Below, in pieces: positions 43,825 through 53,137 of a stretch of 64,000 nt of DNA. This stretch comes from Pluralibacter gergoviae ATCC 33028 = NBRC 105706 (GTDB lineage Bacteria > Pseudomonadota > Gammaproteobacteria > Enterobacterales > Enterobacteriaceae): positions 1-64,000 of the forward strand of contig NZ_BCZS01000018.1 of assembly GCF_001598855.1 (NCBI RefSeq), in the 5' to 3' direction. Each line of letters starts with the position of its first letter. Positions within the stretch are counted from its first letter, which is position 1. Under the pieces are notes generated by a model. It saw only the letters and a list, made by a program, of their open reading frames with translations. It had not been told where the DNA came from and made no database searches. The position numbers were made by a program, and so were the translations under genes.

Positions 43825-44751
43825 ATGACTGAACACTCAATAAGCCGCTCTCAGGCCTGGCTGGAAAGCCTGCGTCCCAAAACATTACCGCTGGCCTTTT
43901 CTGCGATTATCGTCGGCATTGCGCTGGCCTGGTGGCAGGGCCACTTCGATCCGCTGGTCGCCGCGCTGGCGCTGGTGACCGCCGGGCTGCTGCAGATCCT
44001 CTCCAATCTGGCCAATGACTACGGCGATGCGGTGAAGGGCAGCGATAAGCCGGACCGCCTCGGCCCGCTGCGCGGGATGCAGAAGGGCGTCATCACCCAG
44101 GCAGAAATGAAGCGGGCGCTGATGATAACCGTGGGCCTTATCTGCGTTTCCGGCCTGGCACTGCTGCTGGTGGCGTATCAGAGCGTGGAGGATTTTATCG
44201 GCTTTCTGGTGCTCGGCCTGCTCGCCATTGTGGCCGCCATTACCTACACCGTCGGCACGCGCCCCTACGGCTATATCGGGCTGGGCGATATTTCGGTGCT
44301 GGTGTTCTTTGGCTGGCTGAGCGTGATCGGCAGCTGGTATCTGCAGGCGCACACTGTGGAAGCGATTATGTTTCTGCCCGCCACCGCCTGCGGCCTGCTG
44401 GCCACCGCGGTGCTGAATATAAATAATCTGCGCGATATCAACAGCGATCGCGAGAACGGAAAAAACACCCTCGCCGTGCGTCTCGGCCCGATTAACGCCC
44501 GCCGCTACCACGCCTGTCTGCTGATGGGCACCCTGGTGTGCCTGGCCCTGTTCAATCTCATCGCCGTGCACACGCCGTGGGGCTGGCTGTTCCTGCTGGC
44601 AACGCCGCTGCTCGTTAAGCAGGCGCGATTTGTTATCCGCCACCCGGATCCGGCCGATATGCGTCCGATGCTGGAGCGCACGGTCAAAGCAGCGCTTTTG
44701 ACTAACCTGCTGTTTGTCATCGGCATTGTGCTCAGCCACGCGCTGGCTTAA
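43825..44751 (+). CDS. menA: 1,4-dihydroxy-2-naphthoate octaprenyltransferase
   Basis: Membrane enzyme that attaches the octaprenyl chain to DHNA, making demethylmenaquinone for anaerobic respiration. From MTEHSISRSQ it has 308 residues, the E. coli length, with about eight or nine membrane segments. The UbiA-family Asp-rich motifs are NLANDYGDAVKG (about 68-79) and the second loop NINNLRDINSDRENGKNT. The start at 43798 is open but lies in the hslU terminator and is not conserved. Confidence 0.97.
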   Translation: MTEHSISRSQAWLESLRPKTLPLAFSAIIVGIALAWWQGHFDPLVAALALVTAGLLQILSNLANDYGDAVKGSDKPDRLGPLRGMQKGVITQAEMKRALMITVGLICVSGLALLLVAYQSVEDFIGFLVLGLLAIVAAITYTVGTRPYGYIGLGDISVLVFFGWLSVIGSWYLQAHTVEAIMFLPATACGLLATAVLNINNLRDINSDRENGKNTLAVRLGPINARRYHACLLMGTLVCLALFNLIAVHTPWGWLFLLATPLLVKQARFVIRHPDPADMRPMLERTVKAALLTNLLFVIGIVLSHALA

Positions 44752-44781
44752 CTGACAAATATCAATTAACAATTGATGATT

Positions 44782-44811
44782 TTGCCAACAATGCGTTTCA
44801 CACGATATACT
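44782..44811 (+). promoter_or_regulatory. probable rraA promoter
   Basis: TTGCCA (44782-44787), 18-bp spacer, TATACT (44806-44811) in the 91-bp menA-rraA gap. The -10 lies about 30 bp before the rraA ATG. E. coli rraA has its own promoter in the same gap. Confidence 0.6.
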
Positions 44812-44842
44812 GAAACAACTCGCGGCAACAGAAGTTAACCCT

Positions 44843-45328
44843 ATGAAATACGATACATCCGAGCTTTGCGACATCTACCAGGAAGATGTCAATGTCGTTG
44901 AACCGCTGTTCTCCAACTTTGGCGGACGGTCGTCGTTTGGTGGACAGATCATTACGGTGAAGTGTTTCGAGGACAACGGGCTACTGTACGATATGCTCGA
45001 AGAGAACGGCCGTGGCCGCATTCTGCTGGTCGACGGCGGCGGCTCTGTGCGCCGGGCGCTGATTGACGCCGATCTCGGCAAGCTGGCGGTGCAGAACGAA
45101 TGGGAAGGGATCGTGGTCTACGGCGCGGTGCGCCAGGTGGACGATCTTGAAGAGCTTGACCTGGGGATCCAGGCGCTGGCGGCCATTCCGGTGGGAGCCG
45201 CGGGCGAAGGCATCGGCGAGAGCGATGTGCGCGTTAACTTCGGCGGCGTCACCTTCTTCTCCGGCGATCATCTGTATGCCGACAATACCGGCATTATCCT
45301 CTCGGAAGACGCGCTCGATATCGAATAA
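44843..45328 (+). CDS. rraA: regulator of RNase E activity A
   Basis: Trimeric protein that binds RNase E and inhibits mRNA decay; formerly called MenG, although it has no methyltransferase motif. It has 161 residues as in E. coli. The family motif [14 protein letters not shown] and the central [19 protein letters not shown] are intact. In E. coli the next genes are zapB and glpFKX; here the next gene is pfkA, on the other strand, 49 bp away. Confidence 0.97.
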   Translation: MKYDTSELCDIYQEDVNVVEPLFSNFGGRSSFGGQIITVKCFEDNGLLYDMLEENGRGRILLVDGGGSVRRALIDADLGKLAVQNEWEGIVVYGAVRQVDDLEELDLGIQALAAIPVGAAGEGIGESDVRVNFGGVTFFSGDHLYADNTGIILSEDALDIE

Positions 45329-45342
45329 ACGGCTTTCATGTG

Positions 45343-45374
45343 AAAAGGGCCTTCTCAGTGAGAAGGCCCTTTTT
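45343..45374. terminator. bidirectional terminator at the rraA-pfkA junction
   Basis: Perfect 11-bp stem AGGGCCTTCTC (45346-45356) and GAGAAGGCCCT (45360-45370), 3-nt loop, AAAA before and TTTTT after. It ends both convergent genes. It fills the whole junction where a multi-gene block is present in E. coli. Confidence 0.9.
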
Positions 45375-45377
45375 GTT

Positions 45378-46340
45378 TTAGTAGAGCTTTTTCGCGCAGT
45401 CCATCATGTCGGTTCTGAACGGACGCTTCATGTTTTCAATGGCGTCGATGATGTCGTGATGCACCAGCTTCTCGTTCTGAATGCCGACGCAGCGGCCGCC
45501 GTAGCCTTCCAGCAGCAGTTCAATGGCGTAAGCGCCCATGCGCGAAGCCAGAATACGGTCATAAGGTACCGGCGAGCCGCCGCGCTGAATATGGCCGAGG
45601 ACGGTAGCGCGGGTTTCGCGGCCGGTCTCTTTCTCGATGTAGTGCGCCAGTTCGTCCACGTCGCACATGTGCTCGGTGATCGCCACAATAGCGTGTTTCT
45701 TCCCTTTCGCGATGCCGGCTTTGATTTCAGAGACCAGATCGTCGCGGCTGAACTCGACTTCCGGTACCACCACGAACTCGCAGCCGCCAGCGATGGCCGC
45801 CGCCAGGGTCAGGTCGCCGCAGTAGCGGCCCATCACTTCAACGATGGAGATACGCTGGTGCGAGGAGGAGGTGTCGCGCAGTCGGTCGATCGCCTCTACG
45901 ACGGTGCCCAGCGCGGTGAAGAAGCCGATGGTATAGTCGGTGCCTTTGATGTCGTTATCAATGGTACCCGGCAGGCCGATGCAGGGAAAACCCATCTCGG
46001 TCAGGCGCTTGGCGCCCATATAGGAACCGTCGCCGCCGATGACCACCAGCGCATCCAGGCCGCGACGCTTCATGTTTTCGATAGCCACGGCGCGGGTGTG
46101 CTCTTCGCGGAATTCCGGGAAGCGCGCGGAGCCGAGGAAGGTACCGCCGCGATTAATCATGTCAGACACGCTGTAGCGATCGAGCTGAACCATGCGATCT
46201 TCGTACAGACCGAGGTAACCATCATAGATACCAAATACCTCAAGTCCTTCCGTCAGCGCTGCGCGCACTACGCCGCGGATGGCAGCGTTCATGCCTGGCG
46301 CATCACCGCCGCTTGTCAACACACCGATTTTCTTAATCAT
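45378..46340 (-). CDS. pfkA: 6-phosphofructokinase I
   Basis: Main glycolytic phosphofructokinase, ATP-dependent and allosterically controlled by ADP/GDP and PEP. It has 320 residues as in E. coli. ATP-binding [15 protein letters not shown] (about 9-23), catalytic [11 protein letters not shown] with Asp127, substrate-binding EVMGRYCG, and the C-terminal effector region are intact. A Cra box sits about 105 bp upstream. Gene order pfkA-fieF-cpxP matches E. coli, but the left neighbour does not. Confidence 0.98.
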   Translation of the reverse strand: MIKKIGVLTSGGDAPGMNAAIRGVVRAALTEGLEVFGIYDGYLGLYEDRMVQLDRYSVSDMINRGGTFLGSARFPEFREEHTRAVAIENMKRRGLDALVVIGGDGSYMGAKRLTEMGFPCIGLPGTIDNDIKGTDYTIGFFTALGTVVEAIDRLRDTSSSHQRISIVEVMGRYCGDLTLAAAIAGGCEFVVVPEVEFSRDDLVSEIKAGIAKGKKHAIVAITEHMCDVDELAHYIEKETGRETRATVLGHIQRGGSPVPYDRILASRMGAYAIELLLEGYGGRCVGIQNEKLVHHDIIDAIENMKRPFRTDMMDCAKKLY

Positions 46341-46445
46341 GACTACCTCTGAACTTAGGAATACTCAAATTATTCTGTTGCCCGAAGCACTACTACCCTC
46401 ACCAGGGGCGACCCACTATGAGAAATAGTATATCAAGCGCTCCGT

Positions 46446-46461
46446 GCTGAATTGATTCAGG
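46446..46461. promoter_or_regulatory. Cra (FruR) box upstream of pfkA
   Basis: GCTGAATTGATTCAGG contains TGAATTGATTCA, a near-perfect match to the Cra palindrome TGAATCGATTCA. It lies about 105 bp upstream of the pfkA ATG, as in E. coli, where Cra represses pfkA during growth on gluconeogenic carbon. An additional TATACT-like -10 on the minus strand (46422-46430 region) lies between box and gene. Confidence 0.85.
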
Positions 46462-46513
46462 TCACGCCAACTGGCGGTAATTCATACAAAAAAAGTCGAC
46501 ACAGCCCACACTT

Positions 46514-47428
46514 TTACAACGAATCTCTTACAACCGGGCCTTCGCGCCGTTCGGAAGGCACAACCGAACAGGGGTCCTGATGAATAATGACATCGGAGCC
46601 GGGAAAGCGCGCCAATATCGCCTGCTCGACCTCTTCTGCAACCCGATGGGCCTCAACCAGCGGCAGATTATCTTCCATTTCCAAATGAATCTGAATAAAG
46701 CGGGTCGGCCCTGACTGCCGCGTACGAAGGTCGTGCGCACCGCTCACGCCCGGCCAGGCGGTGACGATATCGCTGATTTCCTGACGCTCTTCGTCAGGCA
46801 GCGCGCGATCCAAAAGGGACTGTACGGCCTCGTAGCCCATTTGCAGAGCGCTGTATAGAATATAGACGCCAATCCCCAATGCAAACAGCGCATCGGCGCG
46901 GTGCCAGCCGTACCACGATAGCGCCAGCGCAATTAATATCGCGCCATTCATCATAACATCAGACTGATAGTGCAGCATGTCGGCACGTACCGCCTGGCTG
47001 CGCGTCTTACGCACGACCCAGCGCTGAAAAGTCACCAGAACCAGGGTGCTGACCAGCGCAATCACCGTCACCAGCATCCCAATGCCCGGCTGATTCATCG
47101 GCTGCGGGTTGACCAGGTGCTGCAGGCCGGTCAGGAACAGAAACAGCGCTGAGCCGGAGATAAACATGCTCTGCGCCAGCGCCGCCAGCGACTCCGCCTT
47201 ACCGTGGCCGAAGGTGTGCTCATCATCGGCGGGCTGCAGCGAGTAGCGCACCACCAGCAGATTGGTCAGCGAGGCGGCAATATCCACCAGAGAATCCACC
47301 AGCGCCGCCAGAATACTGACCGAGCCGGTGTACCACCAGGCGACAATTTTTATCAGCAGCAGGACAGAGGCCATCGCCGTTGCCGCCACCGCTGCCCGGC
47401 TGACGAGGCGGCCGTAGGATTGATCCAT
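46514..47428 (-). CDS. fieF: cation diffusion facilitator, Fe/Zn efflux pump
   Basis: Proton-coupled exporter of ferrous iron and zinc in the inner membrane, also called YiiP. It has 304 residues (300 in E. coli), six membrane segments in the first 210 residues and a C-terminal metal-binding domain. Transport-site aspartates are in [11 protein letters not shown] (near 45-49) and [10 protein letters not shown] (near 153-157). The C-terminal extension [13 protein letters not shown] differs from E. coli. Located between pfkA and the Cpx genes as in E. coli. Confidence 0.96.
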   Translation of the reverse strand: MDQSYGRLVSRAAVAATAMASVLLLIKIVAWWYTGSVSILAALVDSLVDIAASLTNLLVVRYSLQPADDEHTFGHGKAESLAALAQSMFISGSALFLFLTGLQHLVNPQPMNQPGIGMLVTVIALVSTLVLVTFQRWVVRKTRSQAVRADMLHYQSDVMMNGAILIALALSWYGWHRADALFALGIGVYILYSALQMGYEAVQSLLDRALPDEERQEISDIVTAWPGVSGAHDLRTRQSGPTRFIQIHLEMEDNLPLVEAHRVAEEVEQAILARFPGSDVIIHQDPCSVVPSERREGPVVRDSL

Positions 47429-47498
47429 AAATACTCCAGATGTTTACTGGGGGGTATTATAGCGGAATGTGACCGCGGGCTAAGGACGAAAAAAGGAC

Positions 47499-47555
47499 AA
47501 AAAAAACCCCTCATCATGAGGGGGAAGACAGGGATGGTGTCTATGGCAAGGAAAA
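47499..47555 (-). ncRNA. cpxQ: CpxQ small RNA from the cpxP 3' UTR
   Basis: The minus strand just after cpxP reads TTTTCCTTGCCATAGACACC, then ATCCCTGTCTTCCCC, a terminator hairpin (CCCCTCA / TGAGGGG) and eight T. The first 35 or so bases are the same as E. coli CpxQ, including the ends used for base pairing; length 57 against 58 nt. CpxQ is released from cpxP mRNA by RNase E and acts with Hfq to repress membrane-protein mRNAs during envelope stress. Its 5' end is 10 nt after the cpxP stop. Confidence 0.92.
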
Positions 47556-47564
47556 CAGGGTTCG

Positions 47565-48062
47565 TTACTGGTGACTTCGGTTACTGCTGTACAGCATGGG
47601 CATAGCCCCTTGTTGCATCCGGGCAACCTCCCGCAGCTGATCCATGCGCTGCTGGTGTTTCTGGTTTAAAACCGCCTGCTGCTCCGGCGTTAGCAGGTGA
47701 TACATTTGGTTGCGTACTTTTGCCATTTCAACCTGGCGAGCAACCTGCTCCTGCGCCATTTTCTCGGCCTGGGCGCGGACGGCGGTTTCATCAAATTTTT
47801 CGGCAGTGACAAGCTTATGCATTGTCTCTATTTCGCTAACATTAACAGGCGGCTGCTTGCGCATGGCCTGCTGCATAAGATCGCGCATCTGTTGTCGCTG
47901 ATGCTCGGTTAAACTTATGCCGTCGAACATGTGACCCTGACTGCTGGTTTGCGCGACCCCCTCATTGGGGTGCCAGTTAACGCTGTTGACGACTTCAGCG
48001 GCCTGGCTATGAGCACTTAGCGCCAGCGTTGAGGCCATGACGGCAGCGAAAACATTGCGCAT
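47565..48062 (-). CDS. cpxP: periplasmic Cpx adaptor CpxP
   Basis: Periplasmic inhibitor of CpxA that is removed by DegP together with misfolded proteins. It has 165 residues. There is an N-terminal signal peptide (cleavage probably after SQA near 23), then a helical hairpin with two LTxxQ repeats: [10 protein letters not shown] and [10 protein letters not shown]. The ATG at 48062 is preferred; an in-frame GTG precedes it by one codon. Its promoter faces that of cpxRA and carries a CpxR box. The 3' UTR yields CpxQ. Confidence 0.96.
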   Translation of the reverse strand: MRNVFAAVMASTLALSAHSQAAEVVNSVNWHPNEGVAQTSSQGHMFDGISLTEHQRQQMRDLMQQAMRKQPPVNVSEIETMHKLVTAEKFDETAVRAQAEKMAQEQVARQVEMAKVRNQMYHLLTPEQQAVLNQKHQQRMDQLREVARMQQGAMPMLYSSNRSHQ

Positions 48063-48141
48063 CACTTGCTCCCAAATATTTTGTTTCGCGATTCAACGAG
48101 AGACAGTCTACGATTCAGGCTGAAAACATGCGTCAGGGGGT

Positions 48142-48156
48142 GTAAAACAACGTAAA
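48142..48156. promoter_or_regulatory. CpxR box between cpxP and cpxR
   Basis: GTAAA-ACAAC-GTAAA is a perfect match to the CpxR consensus GTAAA-N5-GTAAA. It lies about 80 bp from the cpxP start and 56 bp from the cpxR start, consistent with activation of cpxP and autoregulation of cpxRA. Confidence 0.93.
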
Positions 48157-48211
48157 GTCATGGATTAGCAAGCCTTGATGACGTAATTTCTGCCTCGGAG
48201 GTATTTAAACA

Positions 48212-48910
48212 ATGAATAAAATCCTGTTAGTTGATGATGACCGGGAGCTCACCTCCCTATTAAAGGAGCTGCTCGACATGGAAGGCTTCAACGTGCTGGT
48301 TGCCCACGATGGGGAACAGGCGCTGGCCCTCCTGGATGACAGCATCGACCTGCTTTTGCTCGACGTGATGATGCCGAAGAAAAACGGCATTGATACCCTT
48401 AAAGAGCTACGCCAGACGCACCAGACACCGGTTATTATGCTGACGGCCCGCGGCAGCGAGCTGGACCGCGTGCTCGGCCTTGAGTTGGGCGCCGATGACT
48501 ATTTGCCCAAGCCGTTTAACGATCGCGAGCTGGTGGCCCGTATTCGCGCGATTCTGCGCCGCTCCCATTGGAGCGAGCAGCAGCAGACCACGGAAACCGG
48601 CTCACCCACGCTGGAAGTGGACGCCCTGAGCCTCAATCCCGGCCGTCAGGAGGCCAGCTTCGACGGCGTAGCCCTCGAACTGACCGGCACCGAATTCACG
48701 CTGCTGTACCTGCTGGCGCAGCATCTGGGTCAGGTGGTCTCTCGCGAACATCTGAGTCAGGAGGTGCTCGGCAAGCGCTTAACGCCGTTTGACCGCGCTA
48801 TCGACATGCATATTTCTAACCTGCGCCGCAAGCTGCCGGAGCGCCAGGACGGCCATCCGTGGTTTAAAACCCTGCGCGGCCGCGGTTACCTGATGGTCTC
48901 CGCTTCATGA
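48212..48910 (+). CDS. cpxR: envelope stress response regulator CpxR
   Basis: OmpR-type response regulator of the Cpx system; 232 residues as in E. coli. The receiver domain has the acidic pocket DDD at 8-10, the phosphorylated Asp51 in LLLLDVMMPKKNG and the conserved lysine in LPKPFNDREL. The winged-helix DNA-binding domain spans about 130-230. The stop overlaps the start of cpxA by four bases (ATGA), so the two are coupled. Confidence 0.99.
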   Translation: MNKILLVDDDRELTSLLKELLDMEGFNVLVAHDGEQALALLDDSIDLLLLDVMMPKKNGIDTLKELRQTHQTPVIMLTARGSELDRVLGLELGADDYLPKPFNDRELVARIRAILRRSHWSEQQQTTETGSPTLEVDALSLNPGRQEASFDGVALELTGTEFTLLYLLAQHLGQVVSREHLSQEVLGKRLTPFDRAIDMHISNLRRKLPERQDGHPWFKTLRGRGYLMVSAS

Positions 48911-50280
48911 TAGGAAGCTTGACCGCTCGCATCTTTGCTATTTTCTGGTTAACCCTGGCGCTGGTGCTGATGCTGGTGCTGATGTTACCCAAGCTCGACT
49001 CCCGCCAGATGACTGAGCTGCTCGATAGCGAGCAGCGTCAGGGTCTGATGATCGAGCAGCATGTCGAGGCGGAGCTGGCAAACGATCCGCCCAATGATTT
49101 GATGTGGTGGCGCCGCCTGTTTCGCGCCATCGATAAGTGGGCGCCGCCCGGCCAGCGTCTTTTACTGGTCACCAGCGAAGGCCGCGTGATCGGCGCAGAA
49201 CGCAGCGAAATGCAGATCATTCGTAACTTTATCGGCCAGTCCGATAATTCAGACCATCCGCAGAAAAAGCGCTACGGCCGCCTTGAAATGGTCGGTCCTT
49301 TCATGGTCAGGGACGGCGAAGATAACTATCAGCTCTACCTGATCCGCCCGGCCAGCACGTCGCAGTCCGACTTTATCAACCTGCTGTTTGACCGCCCGCT
49401 GCTGCTGCTGATCGTCACCATGCTGGTCAGCGCGCCGCTGCTGCTGTGGCTGGCCTGGAGCCTCGCCAAACCGGCGCGCAAGCTGAAAAACGCCGCGGAT
49501 GAGGTGGCCCAGGGCAACCTGCGCCAGCATCCGGAGCTGGAGGCCGGTCCGCAGGAATTTCTCGCCGCCGGCGCCAGCTTTAACCAGATGGTGACCGCCC
49601 TGGAGCGGATGATGACCGCCAACCAGCGGCTGCTGTCCGACATCTCCCACGAGCTGCGCACGCCGCTGACGCGCCTGCAGCTGGGGACCGCCCTTCTGCG
49701 CCGCCGCACCGGCGAGAGCAAAGAGCTTTCGCGCATCGAAACCGAGGCCCAGCGTCTGGACAGCATGATCAACGACCTGCTGGTGATGTCGCGCAACCAG
49801 GCAAAAAACGCGCTGGTGAGCGAAACCATGAAGGCCAACCAGCTGTGGAGCGAGGTGCTGGACAACGCCGCCTTCGAGGCGGAGCAGGTCGGTAAATCCT
49901 TTACCGTTGCCTATCCGCCGGGACCATGGCCGCTGTACGGCAACCCGAGCGCGCTGGAGAGCGCGTTTGAGAACATCGTTCGCAACGCCCTGCGCTATTC
50001 GCACACCAAAATCGAAGTCAGCTTCTCGGTGGATAAGGACGGCATCACCATTCACGTGGATGATGACGGCCCGGGCGTCAGTCCGGCAGACCGGGAGCAG
50101 ATCTTCCGCCCGTTCTACCGCACCGACGAGGCGCGGGATCGCGAATCCGGCGGTACCGGCCTGGGGCTGGCGATCGTGGAGACCGCCATTCAGCAGCACC
50201 GGGGCTGGGTCAAAGCCGACGACAGCCCGCTCGGCGGCCTGCGCCTGACCCTGTGGCTGCCGCTTTACAAGCGCGACTAG
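48907..50280 (+). CDS. cpxA: envelope stress sensor kinase CpxA
   Basis: Inner-membrane histidine kinase and phosphatase that senses misfolded periplasmic proteins and surface contact. It has 457 residues as in E. coli. Membrane segments lie at about 8-28 and 164-185, flanking the periplasmic sensor domain. A HAMP domain follows, then His248 in SDISHELRTPLTRL and the ATPase motifs ENIVRNALRYS, DDDGPGV and GGTGLGLAI. It converges with yiiM with only 12 bp between. Confidence 0.99.
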   Translation: MIGSLTARIFAIFWLTLALVLMLVLMLPKLDSRQMTELLDSEQRQGLMIEQHVEAELANDPPNDLMWWRRLFRAIDKWAPPGQRLLLVTSEGRVIGAERSEMQIIRNFIGQSDNSDHPQKKRYGRLEMVGPFMVRDGEDNYQLYLIRPASTSQSDFINLLFDRPLLLLIVTMLVSAPLLLWLAWSLAKPARKLKNAADEVAQGNLRQHPELEAGPQEFLAAGASFNQMVTALERMMTANQRLLSDISHELRTPLTRLQLGTALLRRRTGESKELSRIETEAQRLDSMINDLLVMSRNQAKNALVSETMKANQLWSEVLDNAAFEAEQVGKSFTVAYPPGPWPLYGNPSALESAFENIVRNALRYSHTKIEVSFSVDKDGITIHVDDDGPGVSPADREQIFRPFYRTDEARDRESGGTGLGLAIVETAIQQHRGWVKADDSPLGGLRLTLWLPLYKRD

Positions 50281-50292
50281 CGTCTCCGGCGG

Positions 50293-50967
50293 CTATTTGC
50301 CCCACAGCCGCCGGGCGTTATCTTCGATTTCACCGCTGAGACGCCGCTTCTGCATGGTGCGCGTCCAGCTCACCGACAGCCCTGCCGCAGAGAGCAGGCG
50401 GTGATACTGTTCGTCGTCAAACGGCATGTGCCAGGCGATGGCCGCCGCGTCGCGCACGCTGACGTCGCTAAGACGCGAGGCCAGCGTCAGCGGCTGGTCC
50501 GGCGAGACGCTGCCGCCGGCGATGACCCGGTACAGCCAGCCGACCCGGCCGCTCGCCTGCATCAGCGCGGAGAGATCGCCGATGCTGAAGTGGTAATTGA
50601 GCTTGAAGCACGGAGAGCGCGGCTGGGTCACCTGGATCAGCGCCTCGCCCCAGCGGAAGATATCGCCGATAAAGACGTTCTCTTCCGTCAGCCCGGCGGT
50701 TGAAAGGTTTTCACCAAACGCGGGCGCGCAGAACAGCCCGGCCTGCTCGGGGAACTCCCGCCGCCAGTGGTCGTAGTGCTCGCGCGGGTAGTGGCACAGG
50801 GCGCGATCCGGGCCGCCGTGCCAGCTTTTCTCCGCCTGCTCGTCGCCCTCCAGCCCTCTCTCCGTCAGCGCCAGCTCGCCGTCAACCTGGCGCTTGGCAA
50901 TCGCGCTGGGCCTGCTGCCTTCGTACTCTTCAATACGTCCTGTAAATACGTCAACCGGATAGTGCAT
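50293..50967 (-). CDS. yiiM: MOSC-domain protein YiiM
   Basis: Molybdenum-cofactor enzyme of the MOSC family; the E. coli protein takes part in reducing N-hydroxylated base analogues such as 6-hydroxylaminopurine. It has 224 residues, the E. coli length. Conserved pieces are GLEGDEQAEKSWHGGPDRALCHYP, FGENLSTAGLTE and the likely cofactor-binding cysteine in RSPCFKLNYHF. The C-terminal 3-alpha domain ends in ARRLWGK. Single-gene unit; kdgT, found next to it in E. coli, is missing. Confidence 0.95.
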   Translation of the reverse strand: MHYPVDVFTGRIEEYEGSRPSAIAKRQVDGELALTERGLEGDEQAEKSWHGGPDRALCHYPREHYDHWRREFPEQAGLFCAPAFGENLSTAGLTEENVFIGDIFRWGEALIQVTQPRSPCFKLNYHFSIGDLSALMQASGRVGWLYRVIAGGSVSPDQPLTLASRLSDVSVRDAAAIAWHMPFDDEQYHRLLSAAGLSVSWTRTMQKRRLSGEIEDNARRLWGK

Positions 50968-51138
50968 GTTTCGCTCCTGACCTCATCACCATTGCGGCTA
51001 TTTTTGCACGTAAGCTGCGCAAATTGCGACAGGCATAGATCCGCAGGCCGCGGATCCATCCTATCCATTAACAATGGTTGAACCGGAATATCGCACAGGA
51101 GCGCTCTGCCGGCGGCGCAGGTGCAGCATGTCGACGAT

Positions 51139-51167
51139 AAAAAAAACCCCGCTCGATGTGAGCGGGG
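51139..51167 (-). terminator. sodA terminator
   Basis: On the minus strand CCCCGCTC (51160-51167) pairs with GAGCGGGG (51147-51154) around a 5-nt loop, followed by eight T. Confidence 0.92.
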
Positions 51168-51192
51168 CTGGTCGCTGCGTCAACGCGCAGAC

Positions 51193-51813
51193 TTATTTTT
51201 TAGCGGCGAAACGCGCTGCGGCTTCGTCCCAGTTGACCACGTTCCAGAACTCTTTGATGTAGTCCGGGCGGCGGTTCTGGAATTTCAGGTAGTAGGCGTG
51301 CTCCCACACGTCCAGGCCCAGAATCGGGTAGCCGGAGGTGCCGGAAATCGCTTCACCCATCAGCGGGGAGTCCTGGTTAGCGGTGGAAACGACGGCCAGT
51401 TTGCCGTCTTTCAGCACCAGCCACGCCCAGCCGGAGCCAAAGCGGGAGGCAGCGGCTTTCTCAAACTCTTCTTTGAATTTGTCAACGGAGCCGAAAGTGC
51501 TTTCGATGGCCGCTTTCAGGTCGCCCTGCAGGGTGGTGCCTTTTTTCAGACCTTTCCAGAACATGCTGTGGTTAGCATGACCGCCGCCGTTGTTGCGCAG
51601 GGCAGTTTTCTTGTCAGCAGGCACCTGATCCAGTTTGGTAATCAGCTCTTCAACGGGCAGATTAGCGAACTCCGGCAGGTTTTCCAGCGCTGCGTTAGCG
51701 TTGTTGACGTAGGTCTGGTGGTGTTTGGTGTGATGGATTTCCATCGTCTGCTTGTCAAAGTGCGGCTCAAGGGCATCATACGCGTACGGCAGGGATGGCA
51801 GTGTATAACTCAT
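51193..51813 (-). CDS. sodA: manganese superoxide dismutase
   Basis: Converts superoxide to H2O2 and oxygen in the cytoplasm. It has 206 residues from [10 protein letters not shown], as in E. coli. Metal ligands are His27 (MEIHHTKHH), His82 ([10 protein letters not shown]), and Asp168/His172 in [12 protein letters not shown]. The GGHANH and QDSPL region favours manganese over iron specificity. A Fur box lies upstream. The ORF could begin four codons earlier. Confidence 0.98.
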   Translation of the reverse strand: MSYTLPSLPYAYDALEPHFDKQTMEIHHTKHHQTYVNNANAALENLPEFANLPVEELITKLDQVPADKKTALRNNGGGHANHSMFWKGLKKGTTLQGDLKAAIESTFGSVDKFKEEFEKAAASRFGSGWAWLVLKDGKLAVVSTANQDSPLMGEAISGTSGYPILGLDVWEHAYYLKFQNRRPDYIKEFWNVVNWDEAAARFAAKK

Positions 51814-51889
51814 ATTCATCTCCATTTATTATCGGGCGGCAGAAGTGTGAACGCCGCGTAAGCAGTCAGATCATTATAGTTAATTAAAT

Positions 51890-51908
51890 GATATTGAAAA
51901 TGATTATC
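51890..51908. promoter_or_regulatory. Fur box upstream of sodA
   Basis: GATATTGAAAATGATTATC matches 15 of 19 bases of the Fur consensus GATAATGATAATCATTATC. It lies about 77 bp upstream of the sodA start. Fur repression of sodA is known in E. coli, and the site would link MnSOD production to iron status. Confidence 0.8.
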
Positions 51909-51976
51909 AATGCCGCACTTTTTATGTGGTTAAGCGTTAAGGTTTTGTCGCTGTTTTTGTGAGCCCGCTCAGGACG

Positions 51977-52027
51977 AACACGCGCTTTTTGCCAGCCCGG
52001 CCGGATATGCGGCAACAGGCTCAAGGT
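51977..52027 (+). promoter_or_regulatory. predicted RhaS site upstream of rhaT
   Basis: The half-site 51977-51993 ends in CGCTTTTTGCC, and the inverted half-site 52011-52027, read on the minus strand, is ACCTTGAGCCTGTTGCC. Both resemble the RhaS half-site of the rhaB promoter in this window (ACCTTTGCTTTCTTGCC). The halves are 17 bp apart. A weaker CRP-like match, TGTGA-N6-TCAGG, lies just upstream at 51958-51973. Order CRP-RhaS-gene copies the rhaB promoter. Confidence 0.65.
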
Positions 52028-52102
52028 TAATCAACTGGCCAATTTTTACACTCACTGTGTCCGATGAAACATTCGTCGACGTAACACGCTGAGGATAAAA
52101 GC

Positions 52103-53137
52103 ATGAGTCACGCGATTACGATGGGTATTTTTTGGCATTTGATCGGCGCCGCCAGCGCCGCCTGTTTCTATGCCCCTTTTAAAAAGGTCAGGAACTGGTC
52201 CTGGGAGACCATGTGGTCGATAGGCGGCATCGTCTCCTGGATTATCCTTCCCTGGGCCATCAGCGCCCTGCTGCTGCCCGACGTCTGGGCCTACTACAGC
52301 TCCTTTAGTGCTTCTACGCTGCTGCCGGTGTTTCTGTTTGGCGCAATGTGGGGCATCGGCAACATTAACTACGGGCTGACCATGCGCTACCTCGGCATGT
52401 CGATGGGCATCGGTATCGCCATCGGTATCACCCTGATTGTCGGCACGCTCATGACGCCCATCCTCAACGGCGACTTCCACGTCCTGGTCGGTACGCCGGG
52501 CGGGCGAATGACGCTGCTGGGCGTACTGGTTGCGGTGATCGGCGTCGGCATCGTGACCCGCGCCGGACAGCTGAAAGAGCGCAAAATGGGCATCAAAGCC
52601 GAAGAGTTCAACCTCAGGAAAGGCCTGATGCTGGCGGTGATGTGCGGCATCTTCTCCGCCGGGATGTCCTTTGCCATGAACGCCGCTAAACCGATGCACG
52701 AAGCGGCCGCCGCGCTGGGCGTTGATTCGCTGTACGTGGCGCTGCCGAGCTATGTGGTGATTATGGGCGGCGGCGCGCTGGTCAACCTCGGCTTCTGCTT
52801 CATTCGCCTGGCCACCAAATCGAATCTGTCGATCAAGGCCGACTTCGCCCAGGCGAAGCCGCTGCTTATTGCCAACGTGCTGCTTTCGGCGCTCGGCGGC
52901 CTGATGTGGTATCTGCAGTTCTTCTTCTACGCCTGGGGCCACGCGCGCATTCCGGCGCAGTACGACTACATGAGCTGGATGCTGCACATGAGCTTCTACG
53001 TGCTGTGCGGCGGTCTGGTGGGCCTGATCCTGAAAGAGTGGAACAATGCGGGCCGCCGTCCGGTCGGCGTACTGAGTCTCGGCTGCGTGGTGATTATTAT
53101 TGCCGCCAATATCGTGGGCATGGGCATGGCCAGCTGA
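52103..53137 (+). CDS. rhaT: L-rhamnose/proton symporter
   Basis: Inner-membrane symporter for L-rhamnose; 344 residues as in E. coli with ten predicted membrane segments in the DMT fold. Highly conserved stretches are [20 protein letters not shown] at the N-terminus, [21 protein letters not shown] and [20 protein letters not shown]. It converges on rhaR with no spacer (52103-53137 then 53138). It probably responds to RhaS and CRP through the upstream site. Confidence 0.97.
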   Translation: MSHAITMGIFWHLIGAASAACFYAPFKKVRNWSWETMWSIGGIVSWIILPWAISALLLPDVWAYYSSFSASTLLPVFLFGAMWGIGNINYGLTMRYLGMSMGIGIAIGITLIVGTLMTPILNGDFHVLVGTPGGRMTLLGVLVAVIGVGIVTRAGQLKERKMGIKAEEFNLRKGLMLAVMCGIFSAGMSFAMNAAKPMHEAAAALGVDSLYVALPSYVVIMGGGALVNLGFCFIRLATKSNLSIKADFAQAKPLLIANVLLSALGGLMWYLQFFFYAWGHARIPAQYDYMSWMLHMSFYVLCGGLVGLILKEWNNAGRRPVGVLSLGCVVIIIAANIVGMGMAS

